Positions 36,549 through 44,952 are shown, counted from the first letter of the stretch. The stretch is 64,000 nucleotides of DNA from Microbacterium sp. LWH7-1.2 (GCF_038397755.1 NZ_CP151637.1:4030001-4094000), one strand, 5' to 3'. Notes: generated by a model not told the origin, from the sequence alone. Translations and numbers: made by a program.

Positions 36549-36869
36549 TTGGATGGATTTGAGCTTCTCCGGCGGTTCTGCATCGGCGACCCCGCCCTCG
36601 CAGATGATTCCGGCGAGCTCTGGTCGCGATGTCTCGATCACCGCACGCGAGACCTCATCCGGATCGGTGCACTGATCGCGATGTCCGCACCGGACGTGTC
36701 GTTGCGGACCGCCATCGACGATGCGCTCTCGGCGGGGGTCGCGGCGGAGGAGGTCATCGCCGTGATGGATGGACTGGTGACCGTGGTCGGCCTGCCGAGG
36801 GCGGTTGCGGCGGCCCCGCGGATCGCCTCCGCGCTGGGCTACGACGAAGACCTGCAGGACTACCCCTGA
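36549..36869 (+). CDS. Carboxymuconolactone decarboxylase-like (CMD) small protein
   Basis: A 106-residue protein from TTG 36549, with AAGGTGGGA just upstream as ribosome-binding site. The core ELWSRCLDHRTRDLIRIGAL, then IAMSAPDVSLRTAIDDALSAG, matches the all-helical CMD fold. The CxxC redox pair of AhpD-type members is absent, so it resembles the decarboxylase/uncharacterised branch rather than a peroxidase partner. It is convergent with the LuxR regulator gene. Real gene likely; function not fixed. Confidence 0.65.
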   Translation: MDGFELLRRFCIGDPALADDSGELWSRCLDHRTRDLIRIGALIAMSAPDVSLRTAIDDALSAGVAAEEVIAVMDGLVTVVGLPRAVAAAPRIASALGYDEDLQDYP

Positions 36870-36892
36870 GGCCGGCGCTATCGCCTGGGCCG

Positions 36893-39145
36893 CTATCCGC
36901 CGAGGAGGCCGATGGCGACGGCTCGCTCGACCGCGCCCCCTCGAGTCGTCACTGCGAGCTTGCGGTAGATCGAGCTGAGCTGAGAGCTGACGGTGTTGCG
37001 CGAGACATACAGACGCTGGCCGATCTCGGCGATCGTCAGGTGCGTCTGCAGATACGGCAACAGGCGCAGTTCGGCAGGCGTCAGCGGGACCGTTCCTTCG
37101 GCGTGGGGTTCGACCGCGAGCCCGGCCCGGAATCCCTCGATCTGCGTGGCGATGCCGCCGACATCGGGCCGCTTCTCGAGCAGGCGGTCGCACTCCGCGA
37201 GGAGATGGAACGCTGCCGAGCGGTCGCCGAGCATGACGTGCGCCTTGGCGAGCTGCAGGCGCACGCGGAGCGACAGCCAGGGGAGCAGATAAGTGCAGCC
37301 GATCCGAGCCCGCATGCCGCGAGCGAGCAGGCGCTCGCCGCGCTCGCGGTCGCCGCCGTGCACGGCGACGCGGGCGGCGACTGCGAGGGCGAGCGCCGTC
37401 GTCGGGTAACCCTCCATGTGGCTCGCGTCGATCGCGTCCACACCGCGCTGGGCGTGGACCGCGGCGCCGACCCAGTGGCCGTCGTCGATCGCGATCAGCG
37501 CCAGCTCGGGCTCGCTCAGGATGACGGTGTCGGGGTTCTGCATGACTGTCGCCATCTCGACCGCCTGTGCGAAGACGCCGCGCGCGGTGCCGGGATCCCC
37601 CGACAACAGGAGCGCTGAGCCCCAGAGGTGAAGGGCCTGATCCCGCCACGGGCTTTCCACGGGCTCATGCTCGAGGGCGTACGCGGCGTCGACGATCACC
37701 TGTTCGTACCCGTGGACGCACATCGCGGCGCGCACCATGGCACGTGCGGATTCGAACAGCACGCGGTCCTCGTCGGGGAAGCCGCTCGCGTCGACCTCGT
37801 CCAGCAGTCGCGCCCACTTCTCCCCTTCCCGCATCTCGCCGAGCAGGACTGCGGTCCACGTCCTCGATACCACGAGCGCGGGATTGGCGATGAGCACGTG
37901 GTCGCCGAGGTCGTCCAGCCACCGCCGTGTCGTCATGACCTGGCCCTGTCCGTACATGGCGAGGCCCAGGTCCGCGACGAGTGCGGCAGCGCGCGCGGAC
38001 TCCTTCGCCTGGAGGAGGTGCTCGACCGCGAGCGCGGGCGCGCCTCGTTCCTCGTGCCAGGTCGCTGCGCGTCGATGCAGACCGGCTGCAGCCTCGGAGC
38101 CTTCGGACCGTTCCAGTTCCGCGAGGAGATACTCGCGGAACAGGGCGTGGAAGCGGAACCAGCTGCGTCTCCTGTCCATCGGGACGAGGAACAGGTTCGC
38201 CTCTTCGAGTTCGTAGAGCCGGTTGCGCGCGTCTTCGATCTGCAGCACGGCGTTGCAGGCCTCCGGTGAGACCTGTTCGAGCACGGCGCTGCGGCGCAGG
38301 AACCGCTGGGTCGGCTCGGGGAGCCGCGAGATGCACTCGCGGTAGAGGTAGTCGGCGACGTACCGTTCCTCGCCCGTGACGGTCGTGGCGTCGCCGCCTG
38401 CACGCGCGACGAGCGCGCACAGGTACAGGCCGGTGGGCCAGCCTTCGCACTTCTCGACGATGCCGGCGAGGTCGCTCGCGGCGACACCGGAGGCTCCGGC
38501 CTCGTCGAACAGCGTTCGGGCGTCGTCGACGTCGAGCGACAGATCCTCGGCCGAGATCTCCCAGACGACGCCCTGTGCCCGCAGCCGCGCGAGAAGCAGA
38601 GGTGCCTGCCGGCCCGCCAGGACCACCTGGGAACCGGGGGGCACCCGCGCCAGGATCACTTCGAGGGCGTCCTGGCACGCGGTCGAGGCGACCAGGTGCA
38701 GATCATCGATGAACAGGACGAAGTCGTCGGGTGCGGAGGCCACCGCTGCGGCGAGCAGCGGAGCGGAACGCCCGAGCGCCGTCGCCCCGATGCCGCGCAT
38801 CTCGTCGACGACGGCCGCTGCGACCGTCGAGAAGGTCGAGCACGCGGATGCGAGGATCGGCAGCAGGGTCGCGGGGTCGTCGTCGGTGCGCTCGAGCGAG
38901 GCCCAGGCTGCCGCGCGAGTCTCGGACGCGGCCCACTCGGCGAGCATCGTGGACTTGCCGTATCCGGCGGGCGCGGCGATCGAGACGACGCGGGCGCTGC
39001 TCGCCCGGGCACGATCGATCTGACGACGTCTGCTGACAGCGTTGGTTCGCCAGGGTGGAACCCGGGTCTTGCTCTCGAGCAGCACCGCCTGCAGATCGCG
39101 TCCCCCCAGGAGCGAATCTCGGAGCATGTCCGGCACGGTCCGCAT
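36893..39145 (-). CDS. MalT-like LuxR-family transcriptional regulator
   Basis: A 750-residue protein with a P-loop STAND NTPase domain (Walker A APAGYGKST near residue 60; Walker B FVLFIDDLH near 145). A long helical TPR-like sensor region follows. The C-terminal LuxR helix-turn-helix is LTPAELRLLPYLQTHLTIAE, then RLYVSRNTVSSQLSSIYRKL. This is the MalT/LAL architecture, slightly shorter than the usual 850-900 residues. Such proteins activate transcription after binding an inducer and ATP. No target is evident in the neighbourhood. Confidence 0.87.
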   Translation of the reverse strand: MRTVPDMLRDSLLGGRDLQAVLLESKTRVPPWRTNAVSRRRQIDRARASSARVVSIAAPAGYGKSTMLAEWAASETRAAAWASLERTDDDPATLLPILASACSTFSTVAAAVVDEMRGIGATALGRSAPLLAAAVASAPDDFVLFIDDLHLVASTACQDALEVILARVPPGSQVVLAGRQAPLLLARLRAQGVVWEISAEDLSLDVDDARTLFDEAGASGVAASDLAGIVEKCEGWPTGLYLCALVARAGGDATTVTGEERYVADYLYRECISRLPEPTQRFLRRSAVLEQVSPEACNAVLQIEDARNRLYELEEANLFLVPMDRRRSWFRFHALFREYLLAELERSEGSEAAAGLHRRAATWHEERGAPALAVEHLLQAKESARAAALVADLGLAMYGQGQVMTTRRWLDDLGDHVLIANPALVVSRTWTAVLLGEMREGEKWARLLDEVDASGFPDEDRVLFESARAMVRAAMCVHGYEQVIVDAAYALEHEPVESPWRDQALHLWGSALLLSGDPGTARGVFAQAVEMATVMQNPDTVILSEPELALIAIDDGHWVGAAVHAQRGVDAIDASHMEGYPTTALALAVAARVAVHGGDRERGERLLARGMRARIGCTYLLPWLSLRVRLQLAKAHVMLGDRSAAFHLLAECDRLLEKRPDVGGIATQIEGFRAGLAVEPHAEGTVPLTPAELRLLPYLQTHLTIAEIGQRLYVSRNTVSSQLSSIYRKLAVTTRGGAVERAVAIGLLGG

Positions 39146-39221
39146 CCTATGGGGCCAGGTGAAACCACCACAAACCGGTCGACGACGGACGGTGGGGGGA
39201 ACGTCAGTCCCGTGGCATGGC

Positions 39222-39260
39222 GAAGGGCCGCGCGCACGTCGAACGTGCGCGCGGCCCTTC
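39222..39260. terminator. Perfect 18-bp hairpin
   Basis: The arms 39222-39239 and 39243-39260 (GAAGGGCCGCGCGCACGT and complement) enclose a 3-base loop. It lies after the small 39274-39435 gene, ending the leftward SHOCT operon. Confidence 0.75.
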
Positions 39261-39273
39261 GTTTCGTTGTGGG

Positions 39274-39435
39274 TCAGCGTCGGTCGTGACGATCGTCACG
39301 GCGGTCCTGCCGGCGATCCTGACGCCGGTCCACGCCGTTCGATACGACCTTCGCCGTGCCGACCACTGCCGCTGTGCGCGCGACGGGGGCGCCGATCACT
39401 CCGCGCCGTCCCACGCGTCCGATCCCGATGGGCAT
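39274..39435 (-). CDS. Small basic protein with Arg/Asp/Gln-rich tail
   Basis: A 53-residue open frame with ATG 39435 behind a strong GAAGGAGAG site inside the end of the DUF6325 gene. The sequence starts MPIGIGRVGRRGVIGAPVAR, has a short hydrophobic middle (TAAVVGTAKVV), and ends with DRRQDRRQDRRDDRHDRR. No family is recognised. Position and ribosome-binding site support it as the third gene of the SHOCT-DUF6325 operon. The charged tail could bind nucleic acid or be an assembly segment; this is a guess. Confidence 0.6.
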   Translation of the reverse strand: MPIGIGRVGRRGVIGAPVARTAAVVGTAKVVSNGVDRRQDRRQDRRDDRHDRR

Positions 39436-39437
39436 CG

Positions 39438-39902
39438 TCACTCTCCTTCACTCGTCAGTGCGGCGATCAGGGCCTGTGTCGGGATGCGTCCCGACGCGAT
39501 CAGCTGACCGCCGTTGCGCCGGATCGCGGCGGCGAACGGCGCCGCCCACGCGTTCTCCCACACCAGGATCGCGGCGCTGCTGCCCGGCCCCATCGCGGCC
39601 GCGACGTCGAGGAGGTCCTGCTCGGCGAGCACCTCCGCAAAGCCGGCGGCCAGAGTGCCGAGGTCGCCCAGGTCGTCGTGATCCTCGATCTCGTCCACCT
39701 CGATCGATCCGTCCTCGCCCTTGTGGACGATGACCAGATCGAGGACCCGGATCGTGCCGTCGGCGGCGAGTGCCGCGAGCTCCGCCAGTGCGTCGCCGGT
39801 GATCCTGCGCGCGCCGGCCGGGAACTCCACGACGATGTAGTCGATCGGCCCCAGCTCGTCGTCGGCGTCGTACTCCACGCCGGTCGGGGTCGTATCGGTC
39901 AT
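39438..39902 (-). CDS. DUF6325-family protein
   Basis: A 154-residue soluble acidic protein. GPIDYIVVEFPAGARRITGD, then LAELAALAADGTIRVLDLVI, and the Gly/Ala-rich middle match the DUF1269/DUF6325-type proteins of actinobacteria, which usually neighbour SHOCT-domain membrane proteins. That arrangement holds here: a SHOCT gene stands 46 bp upstream. Function is unknown; association with envelope stress is a common inference. ATG 39902 follows CAGGAGAGCG. Confidence 0.72.
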   Translation of the reverse strand: MTDTTPTGVEYDADDELGPIDYIVVEFPAGARRITGDALAELAALAADGTIRVLDLVIVHKGEDGSIEVDEIEDHDDLGDLGTLAAGFAEVLAEQDLLDVAAAMGPGSSAAILVWENAWAAPFAAAIRRNGGQLIASGRIPTQALIAALTSEGE

Positions 39903-39948
39903 TCTTCGCTCTCCTGTCTGTGACGAATGCTCTTCACGGATGCCGCGG

Positions 39949-40338
39949 CTAGGCCGCGATCGCCTTGGCCTTCAGCGCGTCGAACTCGGCTTGCGAGATG
40001 GTGCCTGCGGCGAGAAGCTGCTGCGCCTTCTCGATCTCCGCGGTCGGCGACGCCGCACCGGCGACGTCACGGATGTACGCGGCATCCGCGGCCTGAGCCG
40101 CGCGCGTCTGCGCGACGCTGCGCTCGGCCATCCCCCGGCCGCGCGCGATGAGGTAGATGATCGCGGCGAGGAACGGCAGGAAGATCAGGAAGATCACCCA
40201 GAGCGCCTTGCCCCACCCGCCCAGCGAGTGGTCGCGGAACAGGTCCACCACGATAGAGATGAAGATCCAGACGCACGCGATCAGGACGTACACCCAGAAC
40301 AGCCACACGAGAAAATCCCAGAAGGACAATGTCCGCAC
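39949..40338 (-). CDS. Membrane protein with PLDc_N-like spans and C-terminal SHOCT domain
   Basis: A 129-residue protein from GTG 40338, with GAAGGAAAG upstream. Two hydrophobic spans (FLVWLFWVYVLIACVWIFIS and ALWVIFLIFLPFLAAIIYLI) are followed by a basic stretch and the SHOCT motif (EKAQQLLAAGTISQAEFDAL) at the C-terminus. SHOCT domains are short oligomerisation modules. The protein probably sits in the cytoplasmic membrane with SHOCT inside. First gene of the three-gene leftward operon. Confidence 0.82.
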   Translation of the reverse strand: MRTLSFWDFLVWLFWVYVLIACVWIFISIVVDLFRDHSLGGWGKALWVIFLIFLPFLAAIIYLIARGRGMAERSVAQTRAAQAADAAYIRDVAGAASPTAEIEKAQQLLAAGTISQAEFDALKAKAIAA

Positions 40339-40462
40339 CTTTCCTTCGGAGGGACATGACGGCCGACACGGCCCCCTCCGTCGCAAGGACGATACGGCGG
40401 GCGCCGCCCGCGCCACATCATGCGAATCGCATGACATCTCCCGGCCCGGCCGTGGCGCGCGG

Positions 40463-40846
40463 ACGACCTTCGACGCCGGGGTGCTCGCGATCTGGCGTGA
40501 CAGCGACCACTGGGCGAAGCTCTGCTTCGAGTACTCGCCGCAGGGCGAGGCGATGGTGGTCAGCGTGGTCACGCGCGGTTCGTCGGATGACGTGAACTCC
40601 GCAGTGGTCACGCACCGCGCGGTGTGGCTGCGGATCGCTTTCCTGGGCGGGGACGCCTGGGCGTTCCACGCCTCACACGACGGCGTGCGATGGGATTTCG
40701 TGCGGCTGTTCTCGCTCGCCGAGGGCGGCTCGCCCGCCCGCGTGGGCTTCATGGCGCAGGCCCCGCTCGGCCAGGCGTGCACGGCGCGGTTCGACGAGAT
40801 CGTCTTGCGGGAGGCCCTGGTCTCGAACCTCCGCGACGGATCGTAG
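40463..40846 (+). pseudogene. DUF1349-type protein, 5' end missing
   Basis: From about 40463 the frame reads TFDAGVLAIWRDSDHWAKLC and on to AFHASHDGVRWDFVRLFSLA. This is the C-terminal two-thirds of a DUF1349 (YesU-like, concanavalin-type) protein. Upstream in frame the translation loses all family character and runs antisense through the SHOCT gene. No start codon with a ribosome-binding site is found at the homology border. A normal member has about 190 residues; about 127 remain. It is read as a truncated gene. Confidence 0.6.
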
Positions 40847-40859
40847 ACGGATGCTGCGC

Positions 40860-41336
40860 CTATGAGTGGGCGCGCGAGCCACCGCGTCGCGCGGCCAGGT
40901 ACTCGGCGGGCATGCCGGGCCCGATCTCGATCGCGACCTCTTCCGCCGGCACCGCGCCGCACACGTCGCACGTCGCGGTGGCGTGGACGGGGTTGTCGCA
41001 CACCGAGTGGCGGTAGAGGATCGGGGGATCGATCGGTGACGCCCAGTCGTCGCCCCACTCCGTGAGTGCGATCAGCGAAACAGCCAACGCTCGGCCCTTC
41101 GGCGTCAGCACGTAGTCGGCCGCGCCGTCCCGCTCCATGATGCCGGCGGCGACGAACGACTCCAGTCGCGAGGCGAGGACGTTCGTCGCGATGCCGAGGT
41201 TGTGCTGGAAGTCGCCGAACCGCGTCACCCGAGCGAACAGGGCGTCGCGGACGATGAGCAGGCTCCAGCGCTCCCCGACCATCTCGAGGGAGCGCGCGAT
41301 CGAGCACACCTGTGTGTCGTACGTCTTGCCGAGCAT
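40860..41336 (-). CDS. HxlR-family winged-helix regulator
   Basis: A 158-residue protein. The N-terminus CSIARSLEMVGERWSLLIVR, then DALFARVTRFGDFQHNLGIA, is the typical HxlR core, with the sensor-type Cys near residue 11. The C-terminus adds a Cys-rich tail (HSVCDNPVHATATCDVCGAV) that may bind zinc. HxlR proteins sense thiol-reactive or redox signals and repress adjacent genes. It is divergent from an SRPBCC-domain gene. Two copies of a 17-bp inverted element lie between the starts. Confidence 0.87.
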   Translation of the reverse strand: MLGKTYDTQVCSIARSLEMVGERWSLLIVRDALFARVTRFGDFQHNLGIATNVLASRLESFVAAGIMERDGAADYVLTPKGRALAVSLIALTEWGDDWASPIDPPILYRHSVCDNPVHATATCDVCGAVPAEEVAIEIGPGMPAEYLAARRGGSRAHS

Positions 41337-41350
41337 GCGTCGAATCTATC

Positions 41351-41399
41351 ACTTGCGTGATGCAAGCACCGAGGCTAGGGTCACTTGCATCACGCAAGT
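41351..41399. promoter_or_regulatory. Twin HxlR-type operators in the divergent promoter
   Basis: ACTTGCGTGATGCAAGC (41351-41367) and ACTTGCATCACGCAAGT (41383-41399) are near-palindromes and are reverse complements of each other, centred 32 bp (three helical turns) apart. Confidence 0.7.
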
Positions 41400-41439
41400 C
41401 ATCGGCCCCCAACGGGTCGCCAACAAAGGAGCTGGATCC

Positions 41440-41961
41440 ATGACCGCGAGCTTCACCACGACGATCACCGTGAACGCCTCGGCGCAGGACGCCTTCGACG
41501 CGATCAACGACGTCGCAGGCTGGTGGGGACGGACCACCGGATCGACCACGGAGGTGGGCGGCGAGTTCGTCTACGTCGTTCCGGGCCTGCACTACAGCGG
41601 ATTCCGGGTCACGGAGCTGGAGCCCGGCCGCCGGGTGACGTGGCTGGTCACCGGCAGCCATCTCGACTTCGTCGCCGACAAGCAGGAGTGGAACGGCACG
41701 ACCGTCCGGTTCGACATCCTCGAGGAGGACGACGGCACGCGCGTCGTCTTCACGCACGACGGGCTCACGACCGACGATGACTGCTACGACATCTGCACCA
41801 ACGCGTGGGGCATGTTCGTCAACGGCAGCCTCAAGACGCGCATCGAGACCGGCGAGGGCGCGCCGTACGTGTTCCGCGGCGACGAGGAGCTGACCGCCGC
41901 GGACCACGATGAGCTCCACGACCAGGTAGCCGCTGCAGCCGAGGCGCGCGATCGCCGTTAG
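41440..41961 (+). CDS. SRPBCC/AHSA1-domain protein
   Basis: A 173-residue protein with ATG 41440 behind AAAGGAGC. The START/Bet-v1-like fold is indicated by TTITVNASAQDAFDAINDVA, then GWWG, and GRRVTWLVTGSHLDF. Members bind hydrophobic ligands or act as Hsp90-activator-like or detoxification proteins. It is expressed divergently from HxlR and probably repressed by it. The pairing of HxlR with a small SRPBCC protein is common in actinobacteria. Ligand unknown. Confidence 0.8.
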   Translation: MTASFTTTITVNASAQDAFDAINDVAGWWGRTTGSTTEVGGEFVYVVPGLHYSGFRVTELEPGRRVTWLVTGSHLDFVADKQEWNGTTVRFDILEEDDGTRVVFTHDGLTTDDDCYDICTNAWGMFVNGSLKTRIETGEGAPYVFRGDEELTAADHDELHDQVAAAAEARDRR

Positions 41962-41990
41962 CCGTGGCGGGCCGTGTCGGGGGTGCGGTT

Positions 41991-41996
41991 TAGAGT
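41991..41996 (+). promoter_or_regulatory. -10 element of a leaderless-type start
   Basis: TAGAGT stands 6 bp before ATG 42003, and no Shine-Dalgarno sequence is present. Confidence 0.45.
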
Positions 41997-42002
41997 GCGC
42001 CC

Positions 42003-42833
42003 ATGCCGGAGCGGGTGGAACTGTGGTGGGCGAGGCGCCAGTTCTCGAAAGGCGTCGATGTGCCATATCCGGTGGGCACCTACCGGGAGCAGTGGGCGGC
42101 GTATCCCGCGCTCATCAGGCAGTACCACCCGGATCGGAACGCCGGCATCACCCTCACTCAGGTGCCTCCGGCCGCCGATGTTCTGCTGCTGTGGCAGTGC
42201 GAGGCAGGGCACACGTTCGCCGCCACTCCGTCGGAGCAGCGCGAGCGCCCCGGTGGCAAGCGGCGCCGGTCGGCCTGGTGTCCGGAGTGCGCGGCGCTGG
42301 CGAACCCACCCCGCATCGCGACGCGGCCGTCCGGCGCCGAGCGCATGCCGCGCCGCAAACCGACGCGCACGCTGTGCGCCAAGACCCCGGAACTGCCGGT
42401 GGGGGAGCCGTTCGTGAGCGTGTGCGCGCCGAAGCCGGCGTCGGCGGTCGAGGCGCGGATGCGCGCAGACGTGTTCGCGACCCTGGCGGTCACACCGGGC
42501 TTCACGGCGATCCGCACCTCGCGGCCGTTCTTCGACCACCTCGAGGTGTGGCCCGACATTCTCCTGCCGGAGCTCCGGATCGCGCTCGAGTACGACACCG
42601 TCGGCAAACACGGGCTGGAGCATGTCGGCAAGCGCGAGGAGGCGGATCGCCGCAAAGACCGCGTCATCCGCGCAGCCGGATGGGAGGTGGTCCGCGTGCG
42701 GACGGGGAGACTCGAGCCGATCGGTCCGCACGACATCGTGATGTCGTCCTGGACCACGCGCAGCAGTGGACTCGTCGTCGAGGCACTGCGCGGCATCCGT
42801 GGCGCGCTCTTCGTCGATGCGTACCTGAGGTGA
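42003..42833 (+). CDS. Zinc-ribbon protein with nuclease-like (PD-(D/E)XK/Vsr-type) C-terminal domain
   Basis: A 276-residue protein. The N-terminus (ELWWARRQFSKGVDVPYPVG) precedes a treble-clef/zinc ribbon (WQCEAGHTF ... AWCPECA, residues about 65-100). The C-terminal domain has restriction-endonuclease-like elements: DILLPELRIALEYDT and KREEADRRKDRVIRAAGWEV (acidic pair plus Lys). That layout resembles Vsr/DUF559 nucleases. Whether it cuts DNA is inference. It stands alone with a leaderless-type promoter. A second DUF559-like gene is at 61258-62154. Confidence 0.68.
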   Translation: MPERVELWWARRQFSKGVDVPYPVGTYREQWAAYPALIRQYHPDRNAGITLTQVPPAADVLLLWQCEAGHTFAATPSEQRERPGGKRRRSAWCPECAALANPPRIATRPSGAERMPRRKPTRTLCAKTPELPVGEPFVSVCAPKPASAVEARMRADVFATLAVTPGFTAIRTSRPFFDHLEVWPDILLPELRIALEYDTVGKHGLEHVGKREEADRRKDRVIRAAGWEVVRVRTGRLEPIGPHDIVMSSWTTRSSGLVVEALRGIRGALFVDAYLR

Positions 42834-42893
42834 CTCCGCGCGTGCAGCGCGCGCGTGTCCGAGGTCGTCGTTACGGTGGTGGGTGGAGGGGAC

Positions 42894-43100
42894 ATGAAGA
42901 CGAAGAGACTCGCCCGCACCGCGTCGCGCCTGCCACGCCGGGGCCATGTTCTGGTGACCGTGTCGGTTGTCGACGAGAACGGGTTCACGTCCCAGTACGA
43001 GACCGTCGAGGTGCCGGTCGGGGCCCTGCGCGACGGTGTCGCCGCGATCCATCTCGCGGCGGTGGATGCCGCGGCCGACGCAGACAGCCGAACCGCCTAG
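42894..43100 (+). CDS. Small protein, unknown function
   Basis: A 68-residue protein from ATG 42894 behind GGTGGAGGGG. The sequence is MKTKRLARTASRLPRRGHVL, then VTVSVVDENGFTSQYETVEV and an Ala/Asp-rich tail. The basic N-terminus and beta-rich middle resemble no family I know. A GTG at 42855 is possible but lacks a ribosome-binding site. Confidence 0.5.
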   Translation: MKTKRLARTASRLPRRGHVLVTVSVVDENGFTSQYETVEVPVGALRDGVAAIHLAAVDAAADADSRTA

Positions 43101-43144
43101 TCCGCCGCACTCGCTGTTGCGCGGGGGACTGTCGCGTCCTACTA

Positions 43145-43160
43145 TCGAACATAGATTCGA
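43145..43160. promoter_or_regulatory. LexA-type SOS box
   Basis: TCGAACATAGATTCGA matches the actinobacterial consensus TCGAACnnnnGTTCGA at 11 of 12 fixed bases. It is 13 bp before the next start codon. Confidence 0.6.
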
Positions 43161-43173
43161 TGGAGGGGGCATC

Positions 43174-43407
43174 ATGCGAATGGTTGCACGTGAGGATGTT
43201 CAGGTCTGGTGCGAGCAGGGGCGGCCGGTACGCCTCGTCGTCGACCATGAGCGGTGGCGCATCATCGACACGCCGACTCGAAGCGACGGCGGCCGGTTGT
43301 TCCAGAACTGGCGGTTCACCGCACGCAGCGACATCGACCACCGCACGCGCGTGATGGACGTCGAAGAGGTCGACGGTCACTGGATGCTCGTGGCCGCGTG
43401 GGACTGA
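43174..43407 (+). CDS. DUF6504-like small protein, probably SOS-regulated
   Basis: A 77-residue protein from ATG 43174 behind GGAGGGGG. The pattern GRPVRLVVDHERWRIIDTPT, then WRFTAR, and DGHWMLVAAWD at the end resembles the DUF6504 proteins often encoded with the Y-family polymerase/DnaE2 damage-tolerance genes of actinobacteria. The LexA-type box immediately upstream supports a DNA-damage link. The polymerase genes themselves are not in this window. Function unknown. Confidence 0.55.
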   Translation: MRMVAREDVQVWCEQGRPVRLVVDHERWRIIDTPTRSDGGRLFQNWRFTARSDIDHRTRVMDVEEVDGHWMLVAAWD

Positions 43408-43409
43408 CA

Positions 43410-43432
43410 AGGGCCGCCGGTCAGGCGGCCCT
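43410..43432 (+). terminator. Terminator after the DUF6504-like gene
   Basis: AGGGCCGCC and GGCGGCCCT form a 9-bp stem with a 5-base loop, directly after the stop. Confidence 0.75.
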
Positions 43433-43573
43433 CTGCCGAAACCGAGAAGATCTGCCGAATTTCACCTGCCTCGACCGCGTCAACCCCTTGAAACCTGAAT
43501 CGTGCGTCAGGTAACGTCCCGCAGGGCGGTTCTCCCCGAGCCGCCACCGCGCTCTACAAGGAGGTACCAGCGC

Positions 43574-44944
43574 ATGGCATCACCCCAGACACCCCCGGTC
43601 TCGATGAAGCAGTCGAGCCTGCGGCGGGTCGTCACGGCCTCGATGGCGGGCACCGTCGTCGAGTGGTATGAGTTCTTCCTCTACGCCACGGCCGCGACGC
43701 TCGTCTTCAACAAGATCATGTTCCCGCCGTCGGACGACCCGTACGCCCCCATCATCGCGGCGTTCGTCACTTACGCGGTCGGCTTCATCGCCCGGCCGCT
43801 CGGCGGTATCGTCTTCGGACATTTCGGCGACAAGTACGGGCGCAAGAAGCTGCTGCAGTTCGCGATCATCCTGGTGGGCGTGGCGACCTTCCTGATGGGA
43901 TGCCTCCCCACGTTCGACATGATCGGCTACTGGGCTCCTGCCCTTCTGGTGGCACTGCGCTTCGCGCAGGGGTTCGCCGTCGGCGGTGAGTGGGGCGGCG
44001 CGGTCCTGCTCGTCGCGGAGCACTCGCCGAACAAGACGCGCGGCTTCTGGGCATCGTGGCCGCAAGCCGCCGTGCCCATCGGCAACCTGGTGGCGACGGT
44101 CGTCCTGCTCGTGCTCAGCCGCACGCTCACCGAGGAGCAGTTCCTCTCGTGGGGCTGGCGGATCGGCTTCTGGCTGTCGGTCGTCATCGTCGCGATCGGC
44201 TACTACGTCCGCACGCGCGTCACCGACGCACCGATCTTCCTCGAGGTGCAGAAGGAGGTCGAGCAGTCGAAGGCGCTGCGTTTCGGTGTGCTCGAGGTGC
44301 TCAAGCGCTACCCGCGCGGCGTGCTCACGGCGATGGGCCTCCGGTTCGCGGAGAACATCATGTACTACCTCGTCGTGACGTTCTCGATCACCTACCTGGC
44401 GGTCGCGCTCGAGGTCGACACCGCCGAGATCCTGGGTCTCCTCGTCATCGCGCACATCGTCCACATGATCGTCATCCCGCTCATCGGCGGCCTGACCGAC
44501 AAGATCGGCCGCAAGCCCGTGTACCTGATCGGCACGCTCGGGGCGGCCGCCTGGGGCTTCATCGCCTTCCCGATGTTCGACACGCGCAACCCGGCGATCA
44601 TCGTGGCCGCGATCAGCCTGGGTCTGTTCATCCACGCCTTCATGTACGCGCCGCAGCCGGCGATCATGTCCGAGATGTTCCCGACGCGCATGCGCTATTC
44701 GGGCGTCTCTCTCGGCTACCAGGTGACGTCGATCGTCGCGGGCTCGCTCGCGCCGATCATCGCGACGGCGCTCCTGGCCAGCACCGGCTCGTATATCCCG
44801 GTCGCCGTCTACCTCGCGATCGCCGCGGCGATCACGCTCATCGCGGTCATCTCCATGCGCGAGACGAAGGGGTCGTCGCTGCACGAGCTCGACCGTCTCG
44901 ACGAGGAGAAGCTCGCGGCTGAGGAGGTGCCTGCCGGCGCCTGA
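43574..44944 (+). CDS. MFS transporter, metabolite:H+ symporter (MHS) family
   Basis: A 456-residue protein from ATG 43574 behind AGGAGG-like sequence (AAGGAGGTACC). The family signature TVVEWYEFFLYATAATLVFN is in span 1. The loop motif GHFGDKYGRKK and its second-half counterpart GGLTDKIGRKP are present, with 12 predicted spans. Members carry small metabolites such as shikimate, proline/betaine, citrate or aromatic acids with protons. The substrate cannot be told. A perfect hairpin follows. Confidence 0.88.
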   Translation: MASPQTPPVSMKQSSLRRVVTASMAGTVVEWYEFFLYATAATLVFNKIMFPPSDDPYAPIIAAFVTYAVGFIARPLGGIVFGHFGDKYGRKKLLQFAIILVGVATFLMGCLPTFDMIGYWAPALLVALRFAQGFAVGGEWGGAVLLVAEHSPNKTRGFWASWPQAAVPIGNLVATVVLLVLSRTLTEEQFLSWGWRIGFWLSVVIVAIGYYVRTRVTDAPIFLEVQKEVEQSKALRFGVLEVLKRYPRGVLTAMGLRFAENIMYYLVVTFSITYLAVALEVDTAEILGLLVIAHIVHMIVIPLIGGLTDKIGRKPVYLIGTLGAAAWGFIAFPMFDTRNPAIIVAAISLGLFIHAFMYAPQPAIMSEMFPTRMRYSGVSLGYQVTSIVAGSLAPIIATALLASTGSYIPVAVYLAIAAAITLIAVISMRETKGSSLHELDRLDEEKLAAEEVPAGA

Positions 44945-44952
44945 GCCGCACC

